Shown here: positions 28,718 to 38,619 of the stretch, piece after piece
Numbering within the stretch: the stretch's first letter is position 1
Layout: every line of letters begins with the position of its first letter
Origin: Sulfurimonas sp.
GTDB lineage: Bacteria > Campylobacterota > Campylobacteria > Campylobacterales > Sulfurimonadaceae
NCBI GenBank assembly: GCA_027019325.1
Contig: JALUWT010000111.1
Location: 1-43,045, forward strand
Length of the DNA stretch: 43,045 nt
Direction: 5' to 3'
Position numbers and translations under genes: made by a program
Notes under the pieces: model-generated
The model's database searches: none
The model's input: only the letters and a program-made list of their open reading frames with translations
Told to the model about the DNA's origin: nothing

Positions 28718-29824
28718 ATGAAAGCAAAAGAAAAAATCTCTCAGGCAAAAGCGAAACTTTTAGTCGATTACCCCTATTTTGGAACTTTGGCCTCAAAACT
28801 GGAACTTTTGATCAATGATGATCTGGAGAGTTTTAAGAGTGACGGCAAAAAGTTGGAGTATCGAGAGGAGTATCTGGCTGACCTGGAGCTTTGCGAAATA
28901 GAGTTTCTCTTGGCAAACGGTGCGATGCATCAGGTACTAGCACATGATAATCGTAAGAACAACAGAAGCGGCTGGCTCTGGCAGATGGCAACAGATATTG
29001 CCATTAATGATATGCTTTTACAAAATGGTATGAATATGCCACAGGGTGCGCAATATAGAAAACGTTTCAGTGGAATGTATGCTGAAGAGATATATGCCGA
29101 GCTTAAAGATGACATCCTGCGTGAAGATGAAGATCTTGAGTATGAAGCGGACAATGCGGATGATGTAGAGCAAAAAGAGAATGAAAAGCAGGAACAAGAG
29201 CAACTGCTCCAAGAACAGCTTTTAGCCGAAGAAGCCATCTCTCTTTTAGAATCCCAAATGAAAATGGGTGAAGCTCCAGAGTCGATGGAGCGTTTTTTTG
29301 ACATTGAAGTTTTTGGTAAAGTGGACTGGCGAAGTGAACTGCGTGAGGCACTTGAACAGTACTTCAGAGATGATTATGTGATGATGCCGCCTTCAAAAAA
29401 ACTGCTTTATCAGGGAATATACCTGCCTTCAAGCAGTTCACAAACCTTTCGCTTGGTTATTGCCATTGACTCTTCGGATTCTGTGGATGAAGCGCTATTA
29501 AATGAATTTTTATCTGAAGTCACTTTTTTGATGGAGCAGGTGCAAAACTATATCATCGATATGATTGTTTGTGATGATAGAATCCACTCTCACACAAGTT
29601 TTTACAGTGGTGAAGCTTTGGATGTAAAGATTATTGGCAGTGCTGGAACAGATTTTCGTCCTGTTTTTGAGTTTATAGAAAAAGAGTTGGATGATGTGAA
29701 ACTACTGCTCTATTTTACAGACCTGGAAGGGATTTTCCCAAGAGAAGCACCTGCTTATGAGGTAAAATGGGTAACGCCTAAAGAGGAAGAAATTCCTTTT
29801 GGGAAAATTATTTTATTGGATTAG
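28718..29824 (+). CDS. VWA-like protein with DUF2201-type N-terminus
   Basis: MIDAS-like AIDSSDSV, GTDFRPVF, YFTDLEG; N-terminal MHQVLAHDNR...WLWQMATDIAINDMLL. Confidence 0.85.
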   Translation: MKAKEKISQAKAKLLVDYPYFGTLASKLELLINDDLESFKSDGKKLEYREEYLADLELCEIEFLLANGAMHQVLAHDNRKNNRSGWLWQMATDIAINDMLLQNGMNMPQGAQYRKRFSGMYAEEIYAELKDDILREDEDLEYEADNADDVEQKENEKQEQEQLLQEQLLAEEAISLLESQMKMGEAPESMERFFDIEVFGKVDWRSELREALEQYFRDDYVMMPPSKKLLYQGIYLPSSSSQTFRLVIAIDSSDSVDEALLNEFLSEVTFLMEQVQNYIIDMIVCDDRIHSHTSFYSGEALDVKIIGSAGTDFRPVFEFIEKELDDVKLLLYFTDLEGIFPREAPAYEVKWVTPKEEEIPFGKIILLD

Positions 29825-31077
29825 TTCCCATGGAAGATAAGTCTGTTTCTTCCTTCATTTTTCGCTTTATAGAGCATCATATCTGCTTCATTGATGGCCT
29901 CTTCAAGTGTTTCATCATCATTAAACAAAACTGCTCCGATAGAGATAGTGAAGGTAATGAATTGCTCTTTATCAACTTGAAATGAGTAATTTTCAACTTC
30001 TGAATGAATTCTTGCTAAAATATCCTGCGCACTGTAGCGGTTAATATTTTTTAAAACGATACAAAACTCTTCGCCTCCAAAACGGGCAACGACATCTTTT
30101 GGGCTTGTAGAACTACGTAAAATATCTGCAAGTGTTACGATGACTTTGTCACCAATATCATGTCCATAGGTGTCATTGACATTTTTAAAGTGGTCGATAT
30201 CTATCATGGCAATAGCAAATTTTTCACCACTCTCTTTAATATCTTCTACATACTCGTTTATCTCTTTAAAGAAGTATCGGCGATTATAAAGACCTGTCAG
30301 GTAGTCACGGTTTGCATAGTTCATAATCATCTGGATGTTTTCTAACGCTTCTATGGAGTTGTTGACACGGCAGGAGAACTCCTCTTTTGAAAAAGGTTTT
30401 TTGATGTAGTCATTTGCACCGTGCTTTAAAAAGAGCGCACTTACCTCTGTATCTTCACTGCCGGAGAGTGCCAGAATGCAGAGCTCATCTTTTGAGTAGG
30501 TTTGACGAATCTCATAGGTAAGCTCAAGTCCGTTCATGACGGGCATATTGTAATCTGTCAAAACAAGAGAGATGTCGGGTTTTGCCTGTAGCATGCCAAT
30601 TGCTTCTTCTCCATGAGCCACGGTGATGACCTGAAAAAAGAGATTTTCAAGCATATTTTGCATCTGTTTTCGAAAAACTATGGAGTCATCTACAACCAAA
30701 ACTTTATGCTGCTGATTTTTTCTAAGACGCTCGATGCTTTGGATGATGTAATTGATATCACCCACTCCGCCTTTATTTATATAGTCTATGATGTCCTTTT
30801 TCAGCATTTTATTACGGAAATCTTTGTCAATATTGGCACTGAGTACTATGACATGATTTTTTTTCGAAAGTGCATAATCGACAACCTCACCATCAGGTGC
30901 ATCGGGCAGGTTGATGTCTAGGAGTGTGATGAAGTATTTGTATCGCGCCAAAAAGAGCTTGGCCTCGGCCAGTGTGTAGGCAACATCAACTTCCATCTCC
31001 AGAGCATGCTCTATCTTTTTAGATATCAGTTTTGCAAGCGTTTTGTTGTCTTCAACGATTAAAATTCTTTCACTCAT
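29821..31077 (-). CDS. Dual receiver-GGDEF response regulator
   Basis: REC1 (ILIVEDN, LLDINLP), REC2 (VLVVDDS, LVLTDYNMP), GGDEF (RDYLTGLYNRR, ARFGGEEFCIVL). Confidence 0.92.
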   Translation of the reverse strand: MSERILIVEDNKTLAKLISKKIEHALEMEVDVAYTLAEAKLFLARYKYFITLLDINLPDAPDGEVVDYALSKKNHVIVLSANIDKDFRNKMLKKDIIDYINKGGVGDINYIIQSIERLRKNQQHKVLVVDDSIVFRKQMQNMLENLFFQVITVAHGEEAIGMLQAKPDISLVLTDYNMPVMNGLELTYEIRQTYSKDELCILALSGSEDTEVSALFLKHGANDYIKKPFSKEEFSCRVNNSIEALENIQMIMNYANRDYLTGLYNRRYFFKEINEYVEDIKESGEKFAIAMIDIDHFKNVNDTYGHDIGDKVIVTLADILRSSTSPKDVVARFGGEEFCIVLKNINRYSAQDILARIHSEVENYSFQVDKEQFITFTISIGAVLFNDDETLEEAINEADMMLYKAKNEGRNRLIFHGN

Positions 31078-31165
31078 CTATTGTCTCCAAAATATGTTAG
31101 AAATCTATCCAAAGAGTATAGCCTCATTAATCTAAAATTATAGTAAGAGTAGGTAGTATCTTTTT

Positions 31166-32431
31166 ATGAATTATATGCATGTTACTTTAGACAAATTAAA
31201 CAATCATCAAAATGTTTTTTTAACCGGTGGAGCAGGGGTTGGAAAGACTACAATTACACGAGAGATTATTGCAGAGTATGAAGCAGAAGCGAAAAAAGTT
31301 GCCAAACTTGCCTCCACTGGAATGGCTGCGACACTTATCGGTGGGCAAACACTGCACAGTTTTTTAGATCTTGGTATCGCTTCTGACATGCAGGAGTTGC
31401 AACAAAACGGTAAATTTGAGATAAAAAAGAAGATTAAAAAACTCATCGGTGCGATGGATCTCATCGTCATTGATGAGGTTTCTATGGTGAGTGATGCACT
31501 CTTTGAGATGATAGAGCTTCGTCTCACGCAGGGTGGATTTTCCGGCTCCCTTCTGCTCGTAGGTGATTTTTTGCAGCTGCCGCCTGTTGTTCGCGGTTAT
31601 GGTGAGGTAAAATATGCTTTTGAGTCCGCTTCATGGCAAAATTTTAACTTTGAGACTGTGGAGCTCACGCATGTTTACAGAACCGATGACAGCGCCTTTA
31701 TAGAGCTTCTGCATGCCGTTCGTTTTGGTCAGATTGATGAAAGTGTCCACAACCGGCTCAATGCATTTATAAAACCGCTGCCAAATGATTTAAGCCAATT
31801 TAGCTTTTTGTTTGGAAAAAATCTCTCTGCTTCGCGTCATAACAAAAAAGAGCTTGAACACATTGAAGGGGAACTTTTTACAAAAGAAGCACAGATAATT
31901 AAGCATCAAAAAACTACAAGCGACAAAGAGGTAGAACGATTTATGGATGATGCCAGAATAGATAAAAATCTGGAACTTAAAATCGGTGCGCCTGTTCTCT
32001 TCTCACGCAATGCCTGGAACTATTTTAACGGGGAGCGGGGTGTTGTTGTCAATGTCGATGCGAGCTATGTGTATGTAGAAAAAAGTGATGGAAAAGTCGT
32101 TAAACTAGAGAGTGTTGCACAGAGTAAAAGTCTCTGGAAGGAAAAAACACTCAAAGGCAAGAAAGAGATGGTGGAAGAGAATCTTTTTAGTGTCTACCAG
32201 TACCCGATAAAACTCGCGTTTGCCATTACCATCCACAAGTCACAAGGCATGAGCATCGAAGATCTCATCATTGACACTAACGAAATTTTTGCTCCTTCAC
32301 AGTTTTATGTGGCACTCTCACGGGCATCTAATCCAAAACGACTCACACTCATCGCTCCAAGAAAACAGTGGTATAAGCTTGCCTTTGTCAATGAAAAGGC
32401 GATGCAGTTTGTTAAAGAGGGAAGATGCTGA
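31166..32431 (+). CDS. PIF1-like/RecD-like helicase
   Basis: VFLTGGAGVGKTTITREI, LIVIDEVSMVSDALFEMIE, LLLVGDFLQLPPV, AFAITIHKSQGMSIEDLIID, FYVALSRAS. Confidence 0.88.
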   Translation: MNYMHVTLDKLNNHQNVFLTGGAGVGKTTITREIIAEYEAEAKKVAKLASTGMAATLIGGQTLHSFLDLGIASDMQELQQNGKFEIKKKIKKLIGAMDLIVIDEVSMVSDALFEMIELRLTQGGFSGSLLLVGDFLQLPPVVRGYGEVKYAFESASWQNFNFETVELTHVYRTDDSAFIELLHAVRFGQIDESVHNRLNAFIKPLPNDLSQFSFLFGKNLSASRHNKKELEHIEGELFTKEAQIIKHQKTTSDKEVERFMDDARIDKNLELKIGAPVLFSRNAWNYFNGERGVVVNVDASYVYVEKSDGKVVKLESVAQSKSLWKEKTLKGKKEMVEENLFSVYQYPIKLAFAITIHKSQGMSIEDLIIDTNEIFAPSQFYVALSRASNPKRLTLIAPRKQWYKLAFVNEKAMQFVKEGRC

Positions 32432-33309
32432 AAAAAACTGACAGCGGCATACTCTTTATGCTCGGCTCTGCTCTTATCTCTGCTTTTAACGGGGCGATTA
32501 CAAAAATACTCTCTGAAGATATTTCCGCACTTGAGATTGTTTTTTTTAGAAACCTCATAGGTATTTTCATCATTTTGTATGCACTTAAACATACGCCTCC
32601 TAAGCTGAGCGGTGGAAAAATTCATCTGCTTTTTACACGCGGACTTTTTGGTTTTATGGCGATGATTCTGTTTTTTTATACCATTACAGTCATTCCTTTA
32701 GGTGAGGCGATAACGTTGAACAAAACCTCTCCTTTTTTTGTGACGATTCTTGCTTTTTTTCTTCTACGTGAGCACCTGACGCTGAAAACTCTTTTGGCTT
32801 TACTCATCGGTTTTATGGGGGTTGTCTTTATTGTCAAACCTTTTGGTCTTACATTCTCTTATGCCCACTTTTTAGGGATACTTGGCGGTTTTTTTGCAGC
32901 AGCGGCCTACACGACGATAAAAAAGATAAAAGACATTTATGATTCTCGTGTTATTGTGCTCTCTTTTGTAGGCATCGGAACATTGATGCCGGCACTGCTG
33001 TTTTTACTCGCGCCTTTCATTGCAGTACCTCAGGCTCTCGCCTTTTTGTTTCCAAAATTTATACTGCATTTGAGCGTGTATACCTGGGCATTAATTGCAC
33101 TTATGGCCTTTATATCAACTCTTTCACAATGGCTTTTGACAAAAGCATACTCTGCTAAAAATTTAAGTGTAGTGGGTGTCATCAGCTACACAAATATTCC
33201 CTTTGCCATTGGTTTTGGAGCACTTTTAGGGGATAAATTTCCAGATATATTTACATTTTTAGGCATAGGATTAATTATTTTTGGAGGAATTTTAGTCAGT
33301 AAAAAATAA
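32425..33309 (+). CDS. EamA/DMT-family transporter
   Basis: About 10 hydrophobic segments, duplicated EamA-like architecture; start overlaps upstream stop. Confidence 0.85.
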   Translation: MLKKTDSGILFMLGSALISAFNGAITKILSEDISALEIVFFRNLIGIFIILYALKHTPPKLSGGKIHLLFTRGLFGFMAMILFFYTITVIPLGEAITLNKTSPFFVTILAFFLLREHLTLKTLLALLIGFMGVVFIVKPFGLTFSYAHFLGILGGFFAAAAYTTIKKIKDIYDSRVIVLSFVGIGTLMPALLFLLAPFIAVPQALAFLFPKFILHLSVYTWALIALMAFISTLSQWLLTKAYSAKNLSVVGVISYTNIPFAIGFGALLGDKFPDIFTFLGIGLIIFGGILVSKK

Positions 33310-33353
33310 CATTTCAGAATATTTATAGTTTAAAAGGAGTAGAATATTTCCAG

Positions 33354-34946
33354 ATGAAAAATTTGAAAAACTCTGATATCTCTATAGAAGATATTCCCTC
33401 AGATGTATTTATTTGTAGATTGGTGGATGATACATTCATCATTATAGACAGCAATGAAGCAGCACTGCGCTCAATAGCAAGGTTAAAAGAAGAAGTAGTG
33501 GGGAGTGATATTCTTGAATTGATTGAAGAGATTAAAGAATCAAATTTTAGAGATATTCTTTATGAAGCGCATGCTTCCTCACACAGCATAGATTTTAATA
33601 TTCCCTGTTTTATTCATGACAATCTCTGCCGATGGCATAAAGGAAGTGTGAAACGGCTTTTTAATGGAGATTTGATACTTTATTATAAGAACATTGAGAG
33701 AGAAAAAGAACTCGAATTTGAAGAGCTACAGTATCAGCTTGAACTCATCAGTGAAGCACCTTACGTAGGTCTTTGTATTTTTAATGAAGAGCGTTTTCTC
33801 TATGCAAACAAAGTTTTGCAAAATATGCTTGGTTACTCTTTTGAAGAGCTAAAGCAAAGTACCCCTCTAGAGCTCCTAGATACAGAAAATGAAGAGGAGT
33901 ATAGAAGTAATCTTAGCAAAAGAGTAGAGGGAAATCGTTTTACAACAGCATACATAGACAGTAAAATAAAAAGAAAAGATTCCCGAGAAATTTGTGTGCG
34001 TTTTTGTGTACAGACTATTGACTACAGAGGAGAACATGCAGCATTAGCTAGTGTCATAGATATAACAAAAATTGTAGATCAAGAACAGAGAACAAAGCGC
34101 TTGTCTCAGGCTTTGGAGCAGACAGACGACTTATTGCTCATTACTGATGTACAAGGGTACATTCACTTCGTAAATAAAAGATTTCTAGATAAGTTTGGCT
34201 ATGAAGAGCAGGAGCTCATCGGTCAGCAGCCAAATATATTGAAATCCGGCAAGCACAGTAGACGATTTTATAAGCGACTGTGGGAAACACTACTTTCGGG
34301 AAAAATATATAAAAATACACTTATCAACAAGACGAAAAAGGGGAAACTTGTCTATCTTGAAACGACCATTACTCCCGTTTTTGACAGAAGTGGTGTGATT
34401 GAGAGCTTTGTCTCTACTGCTAAAGATGTCAGCTATCAGGTGAAGACTAAACGAAGGCTCAAAAAACTGGCTATGGTCGATACCTTAACAAAAACGTTGA
34501 ATCGTTACGCGATAGATAAAGAGATAGATTACTCTATTTCAGTTGCACAGCGTTATAGTATGCCATTTTCAGTGTTGATGATTGATGTTGATTACTTTAA
34601 AAAGATAAATGACAGTTATGGACATCATGTTGGCGATGTAGTCTTGAGAAATACGAGTGATATGTTGCGTAAAAATATTCGTAAAATCGACAAACTGGGT
34701 CGCTGGGGCGGTGAGGAATTTATTATCATCATGCATGCTAGTGAGAGAGAAACGGCAAGTAACAAAGCTGAAGAACTGCGTCAATTGATAGAGAAGAATT
34801 GTGTAAAAGGGATGTATAATATCACAGTAAGCATTGGTGTGACATCATACGATGAAGATGATACAAGAAGTACACTTTTTGCCAGAGTTGACGATGCGCT
34901 CTATAGAGCAAAAGAAGAAGGGAGAAATAGAGTTGTTGTTTTATAA
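33354..34946 (+). CDS. PAS-domain diguanylate cyclase
   Basis: Multiple PAS-like segments; VDTLTKTLNRYAIDKEI, GRWGGEEFIIIMHA. Confidence 0.9.
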   Translation: MKNLKNSDISIEDIPSDVFICRLVDDTFIIIDSNEAALRSIARLKEEVVGSDILELIEEIKESNFRDILYEAHASSHSIDFNIPCFIHDNLCRWHKGSVKRLFNGDLILYYKNIEREKELEFEELQYQLELISEAPYVGLCIFNEERFLYANKVLQNMLGYSFEELKQSTPLELLDTENEEEYRSNLSKRVEGNRFTTAYIDSKIKRKDSREICVRFCVQTIDYRGEHAALASVIDITKIVDQEQRTKRLSQALEQTDDLLLITDVQGYIHFVNKRFLDKFGYEEQELIGQQPNILKSGKHSRRFYKRLWETLLSGKIYKNTLINKTKKGKLVYLETTITPVFDRSGVIESFVSTAKDVSYQVKTKRRLKKLAMVDTLTKTLNRYAIDKEIDYSISVAQRYSMPFSVLMIDVDYFKKINDSYGHHVGDVVLRNTSDMLRKNIRKIDKLGRWGGEEFIIIMHASERETASNKAEELRQLIEKNCVKGMYNITVSIGVTSYDEDDTRSTLFARVDDALYRAKEEGRNRVVVL

Positions 34947-35085
34947 AAATAGTATTTTAATACTTTTGTTTGCCATATTTGGAATGAGTGCCTGCAGTAG
35001 CAAAAATCAGGGAGTTTCCCAAAAAGAGTATATGCGTTCTAATAAGGCGAGTGAAAAAGCTTTAGATAAATTAGATAGAGAGTAG
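34933..35085 (+). CDS. Small putative lipoprotein (TTG start)
   Basis: LLFYKNSILILLFAIFGMSACSSKNQG: hydrophobic leader plus lipobox-like MSAC; overlaps the preceding stop. Confidence 0.5.
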   Translation: MLFYKNSILILLFAIFGMSACSSKNQGVSQKEYMRSNKASEKALDKLDRE

Positions 35086-35105
35086 ATGGGCGAGAAGCCC
35101 ATCTA
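35083..35105. terminator. Intergenic hairpin between convergent genes
   Basis: Perfect 9-bp stem TAGATGGGC-gagaa-GCCCATCTA; no strong T tract on either side. Confidence 0.4.
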
Positions 35106-35114
35106 AAAGAATTC

Positions 35115-35711
35115 TTATAATTCTGATTCGTGTTTTGCTAAGTACTCAGCAACACCTTCAGTGCTTGCTTTCATACCTTCGTCACCTTTTTGCCAACCAG
35201 CAGCACATACTTCACCAAACTCGTCAGTAAATTGTTGAGCGTCAATCATTCTTAACATCTCATCAACATTACGTCCAAGAGGAAGGTCATTGACAACTGC
35301 ATGACGAATAATTCCGTTGTTGTCGATTAAAAATGAACCACGAAGTGCAACAGCATCATTTAAAAGTACATCATAATCACGTGCGATGTTTTTAGTAAGG
35401 TCTGCTACAAGTGGGAAGTTGATTCTGCCAATTCCACCTTTTTCAACCGGAGTCTCTCTCCATGCAAAGTGAGAAAATTGTGAGTCTACAGAGATACCTA
35501 CAACATTTACACCACGACTTTGAAACTCTTCATGTCTGTGAGAAAATGCAATGATTTCTGATGGGCAAACAAAAGTAAAATCGAGTGGATAAAAGAAAAC
35601 TACTGTCCCTTTTTCACCATAATTTTCGCTTAACGTGAAATCTTCAACGATTGAACCATCTGCTAAAACTGCAGTAGCTGTAAAATCCGGAGCTGGGTTT
35701 GTTACTAACAT
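35115..35711 (-). CDS. 2-Cys peroxiredoxin (AhpC/TSA family)
   Basis: FFYPLDFTFVCPSEIIAF, GISVDSQFSHFAWRETP, VCAAGWQKGDEGMK. Confidence 0.95.
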   Translation of the reverse strand: MLVTNPAPDFTATAVLADGSIVEDFTLSENYGEKGTVVFFYPLDFTFVCPSEIIAFSHRHEEFQSRGVNVVGISVDSQFSHFAWRETPVEKGGIGRINFPLVADLTKNIARDYDVLLNDAVALRGSFLIDNNGIIRHAVVNDLPLGRNVDEMLRMIDAQQFTDEFGEVCAAGWQKGDEGMKASTEGVAEYLAKHESEL

Positions 35712-35842
35712 ATATATGTCCTTGTATTGTTTTTTATGTCAGGATTTTATCTAAACTTTACTAATAAAAATCTATATTTTTTTATTTAATTTATTTTATT
35801 ATCAAGCTCTATTTAATCTTAATATAATACAATACTTCTATT

Positions 35843-36823
35843 ATGCTTTTTAAGATTAAAAATAAATTTATAATTTTACTTTTTTGTGTATTCTCTTCTT
35901 TACAGGCAGATGAATATGGATTTGTTCTCTACAATGACTTTTTTGTGGGGAATGATGGACATTTCACCAATGGAGCATCACTGCTTTGGCTGGAAGATAA
36001 TCAAAATAATAGATACACGAATTTTCTGCTTAGAACTTTTGATACCATCTCCTTTCCTCTGGATCAATCCAAAAACCATAATGCCGGTATAAGCATTGAT
36101 CAAATTATGTTGACTCCTAATGATACGCTAAAAACTACACCCCAATATGATGATTTTCCTTATGCGGGTTATTTGTCATTATCTACATATCTATTTGAGT
36201 GGGACAGCCATGCTTTTAATGAGTACAGTATGGAGTTTGGTGTTGTAGGAAAAGAATCTGGTGCTGAATGGGTGCAAAAAACATTTCATAAAATCATAGG
36301 GAGTGAAGAGCCTCAAGGTTGGAATACTCAGCTCAGTACAAGATATACACTTAATCTGATGTTTAAGCACGGTGTAAAATCATGGCAGGGAAGAGTTGGA
36401 AATAATCTTCAAGGGGATTGGTTTAACCATTATGGAGTTACACTGGGAACTTTCAATATTTCAGCTTTTGCAGGTACCGCCATAAGAATTGGACAAAACT
36501 ATGTTCAGAACTTTAATTCACATTATCCCTATTTAAAAGAGGAGAGTGCCCTGCTTGGTTTACAAACTAAACAGGGCTTTGGATGGTCGGCAAGTACGGG
36601 CATTGACACAAAAGTACTGGCATATTCTCATTTTCTTGATACAGCAAAAGAGAATGGTTATCAAACGGATAAAAATGTTTTGAATGCTCTGATGCATGTT
36701 GCAGGGACTCTGTATTACAATCGACATAAATTTCGCCTTTTCTATGAACTCCCATCGCGCTATACTAAGGAACAAAAAAGCCTTAATATCTTTGGTGGGC
36801 TCGCTTATTCATACAAATTTTAA
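35843..36823 (+). CDS. LpxR-like lipid A deacylase family (DUF2219) outer-membrane protein
   Basis: Signal peptide; NDFFVGNDGHFTNGASLLWL, DDFPYAGYLSLS, GWNTQLSTRYTLNLMFKHG. Confidence 0.75.
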   Translation: MLFKIKNKFIILLFCVFSSLQADEYGFVLYNDFFVGNDGHFTNGASLLWLEDNQNNRYTNFLLRTFDTISFPLDQSKNHNAGISIDQIMLTPNDTLKTTPQYDDFPYAGYLSLSTYLFEWDSHAFNEYSMEFGVVGKESGAEWVQKTFHKIIGSEEPQGWNTQLSTRYTLNLMFKHGVKSWQGRVGNNLQGDWFNHYGVTLGTFNISAFAGTAIRIGQNYVQNFNSHYPYLKEESALLGLQTKQGFGWSASTGIDTKVLAYSHFLDTAKENGYQTDKNVLNALMHVAGTLYYNRHKFRLFYELPSRYTKEQKSLNIFGGLAYSYKF

Positions 36824-36843
36824 TTGTATTATTTTTAGTGTGC

Positions 36844-36849
36844 TATAAT
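36844..36849 (+). promoter_or_regulatory. Putative -10 box for metK
   Basis: TGCTATAATC upstream of a roughly 55-60 nt leader ending in AAGGA. Confidence 0.5.
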
Positions 36850-36910
36850 CCGCCCGATTTATGGAGCGGAGTGTTATTACTTTGACTCTATACTTCAATA
36901 AGGAAAATCG

Positions 36911-38068
36911 ATGACGAAAGAGCATATATTTACTTCAGAGTCTGTAACAGAAGGGCACCCTGATAAGATGGCAGATCAGATCAGTGATGCAATTCTGGAT
37001 TATATTATTGAAAATGATAAAAATGCGAGAGTAGCGTGTGAAACTCTCGTGTCTAATGGTTTTTGTGTAATTGCAGGCGAACTGAAGACTACGGCGTACG
37101 CGCCAATGCAAGAGATTGCAAGACAAGTAATTCGAGATATCGGATATACAGATGCAACATATGGATTCGACTACCGTTCTGCGGCAGTTTTAAATGGAAT
37201 TGGTGAGCAGTCGCCTGATATTAATCAGGGTGTTGATCAAGCCGGTGGAGAGACAGGAGCCGGTGATCAGGGCTTGATGTTTGGCTATGCATGCCGTGAG
37301 ACAGATGTTCTTATGCCGTTGCCTATTCATTTAGCTCACCGTTTGACACAAAGATTGGCATATGTACGTAAAGAGGGCATAGTCCCTTATCTGCGTCCTG
37401 ATGGAAAAGCACAAATCAGTGTGAAATATATTGATGACAAACCCGTTTCTGTTGAGACTATTGTTATCTCTACACAACACCATGAGGGTATCTCTCAAGA
37501 TTTAATTCGTGAAGATATGATCAAAGAGGTTATTAAAGAGGTGATTCCTGTTGAGATGTTAAGCGATGAGACAATATTTCACATAAATCCAACAGGAAAA
37601 TTTGTAATCGGCGGACCGCAAGGTGATGCAGGTCTTACCGGTCGTAAGATTATCGTAGACACGTATGGCGGAAGCTGTCCTCACGGCGGTGGAGCATTCT
37701 CAGGAAAAGATCCGACCAAGGTTGATCGTTCCGCTGCATATGCAGCGCGCTGGGTTGCTAAAAACCTTGTTGCCAGCGGTGCATGTGATAGAGTAACACT
37801 TCAAGTTGCCTATGCTATTGGTGTTGTTCAGCCTGTCTCTATTATGGTAGATACGCATGGAACAGGAAAAGTGGATGAGGCGAAGATTGAAGCGTGTGTA
37901 AAAGAGTTGTTTGACCTTTCGCCGGCTGGCATTATCAACTCACTGGATCTTTTAAAACCAATATATAGAAAAACTGCAGCTTATGGTCACTTTGGTCGTA
38001 CGGAAGATAGTTTTACTTGGGAAAAGACAGATAGAGTTGATGAAATAAAAGCATATTTAAGCCTTTAA
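36911..38068 (+). CDS. metK: S-adenosylmethionine synthetase
   Basis: [58 protein letters not shown]. Confidence 0.98.
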   Translation: MTKEHIFTSESVTEGHPDKMADQISDAILDYIIENDKNARVACETLVSNGFCVIAGELKTTAYAPMQEIARQVIRDIGYTDATYGFDYRSAAVLNGIGEQSPDINQGVDQAGGETGAGDQGLMFGYACRETDVLMPLPIHLAHRLTQRLAYVRKEGIVPYLRPDGKAQISVKYIDDKPVSVETIVISTQHHEGISQDLIREDMIKEVIKEVIPVEMLSDETIFHINPTGKFVIGGPQGDAGLTGRKIIVDTYGGSCPHGGGAFSGKDPTKVDRSAAYAARWVAKNLVASGACDRVTLQVAYAIGVVQPVSIMVDTHGTGKVDEAKIEACVKELFDLSPAGIINSLDLLKPIYRKTAAYGHFGRTEDSFTWEKTDRVDEIKAYLSL

Positions 38069-38110
38069 AAGGGCATGATGAAATGTAACAAAGTATGCAT
38101 TTTTTCTATT

Positions 38111-38147
38111 AATGAAGAACTTTTAGCTACATTTAAAATTCTTCATT
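38111..38147. repeat. Inverted repeat upstream of ferredoxin gene
   Basis: AATGAAGAA-c-TTTT / AAAATTCTTCATT, 13 bp stem with one bulged C and 10 nt loop. Confidence 0.6.
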
Positions 38148-38181
38148 GTATAGTTACCTTAATAAAAATCAGGAGAAGATA

Positions 38182-38466
38182 ATGGCAGTAATTATTAATG
38201 ATACATGTATTAACTGTGGTGCTTGTATAGACGAATGTCCAGTAGAAGCAATTGTAGATGAAGATGATAATCCAACAGGTGAAGAAATTTACTATGTATA
38301 TGGTGACAAATGTGTTGAGTGTGTAGGCCATCATGATGAACCAGCATGTGCAACAGCATGTCCTACCGAGGGTTGTATCACTTGGGATGCTATTGGTGAT
38401 TCTCCAGAGCATCGCGAAGATGTTACAGATGAGCAACGTTCAAGCCACGAGCCGGTTGTAGAATAG
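38182..38466 (+). CDS. Ferredoxin, 2[4Fe-4S] type
   Basis: CINCGACIDECP and CVECVGHHDEPACATACP cysteine motifs; AGGAG RBS. Confidence 0.93.
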   Translation: MAVIINDTCINCGACIDECPVEAIVDEDDNPTGEEIYYVYGDKCVECVGHHDEPACATACPTEGCITWDAIGDSPEHREDVTDEQRSSHEPVVE

Positions 38467-38478
38467 TCTCGTACAATT

Positions 38479-38507
38479 AAAGTACCTTCTGGGTACTTTA
38501 TTTTTTG
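38479..38507 (+). terminator. Rho-independent terminator after ferredoxin
   Basis: AAAGTACC-ttctg-GGTACTTT stem followed by ATTTTTT. Confidence 0.8.
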
Positions 38508-38579
38508 CAAAAATTACACTTACGCTTTTTAAAAATCACAAATTTTTACTTTTTAAACTAAAACATACTTTTTTTTAGA

Positions 38580-38585
38580 TATAAT
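38580..38585 (+). promoter_or_regulatory. Putative -10 box for ndk
   Basis: TATAAT preceded by a T tract, 35 nt upstream of ATG. Confidence 0.5.
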
Positions 38586-38619
38586 GCCACTCTAATTTTA
38601 TATTTTCAGAGGAGATTTG

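Noticed and set aside
28930-29304. 124-aa minus-strand Ser-rich ORF
   Set aside because: Antisense of the acidic/Gln-rich linker of the VWA protein.
36823-36911. Possible SAM riboswitch upstream of metK
   Set aside because: The leader predicted from the -10 box is only about 55-60 nt, and I see no recognisable SAM riboswitch core; a simple promoter plus RBS is sufficient.
38143-38436. 97-aa minus-strand Cys/Thr-rich ORF
   Set aside because: Antisense to the ferredoxin gene, whose cysteine motifs are unmistakable on the plus strand.
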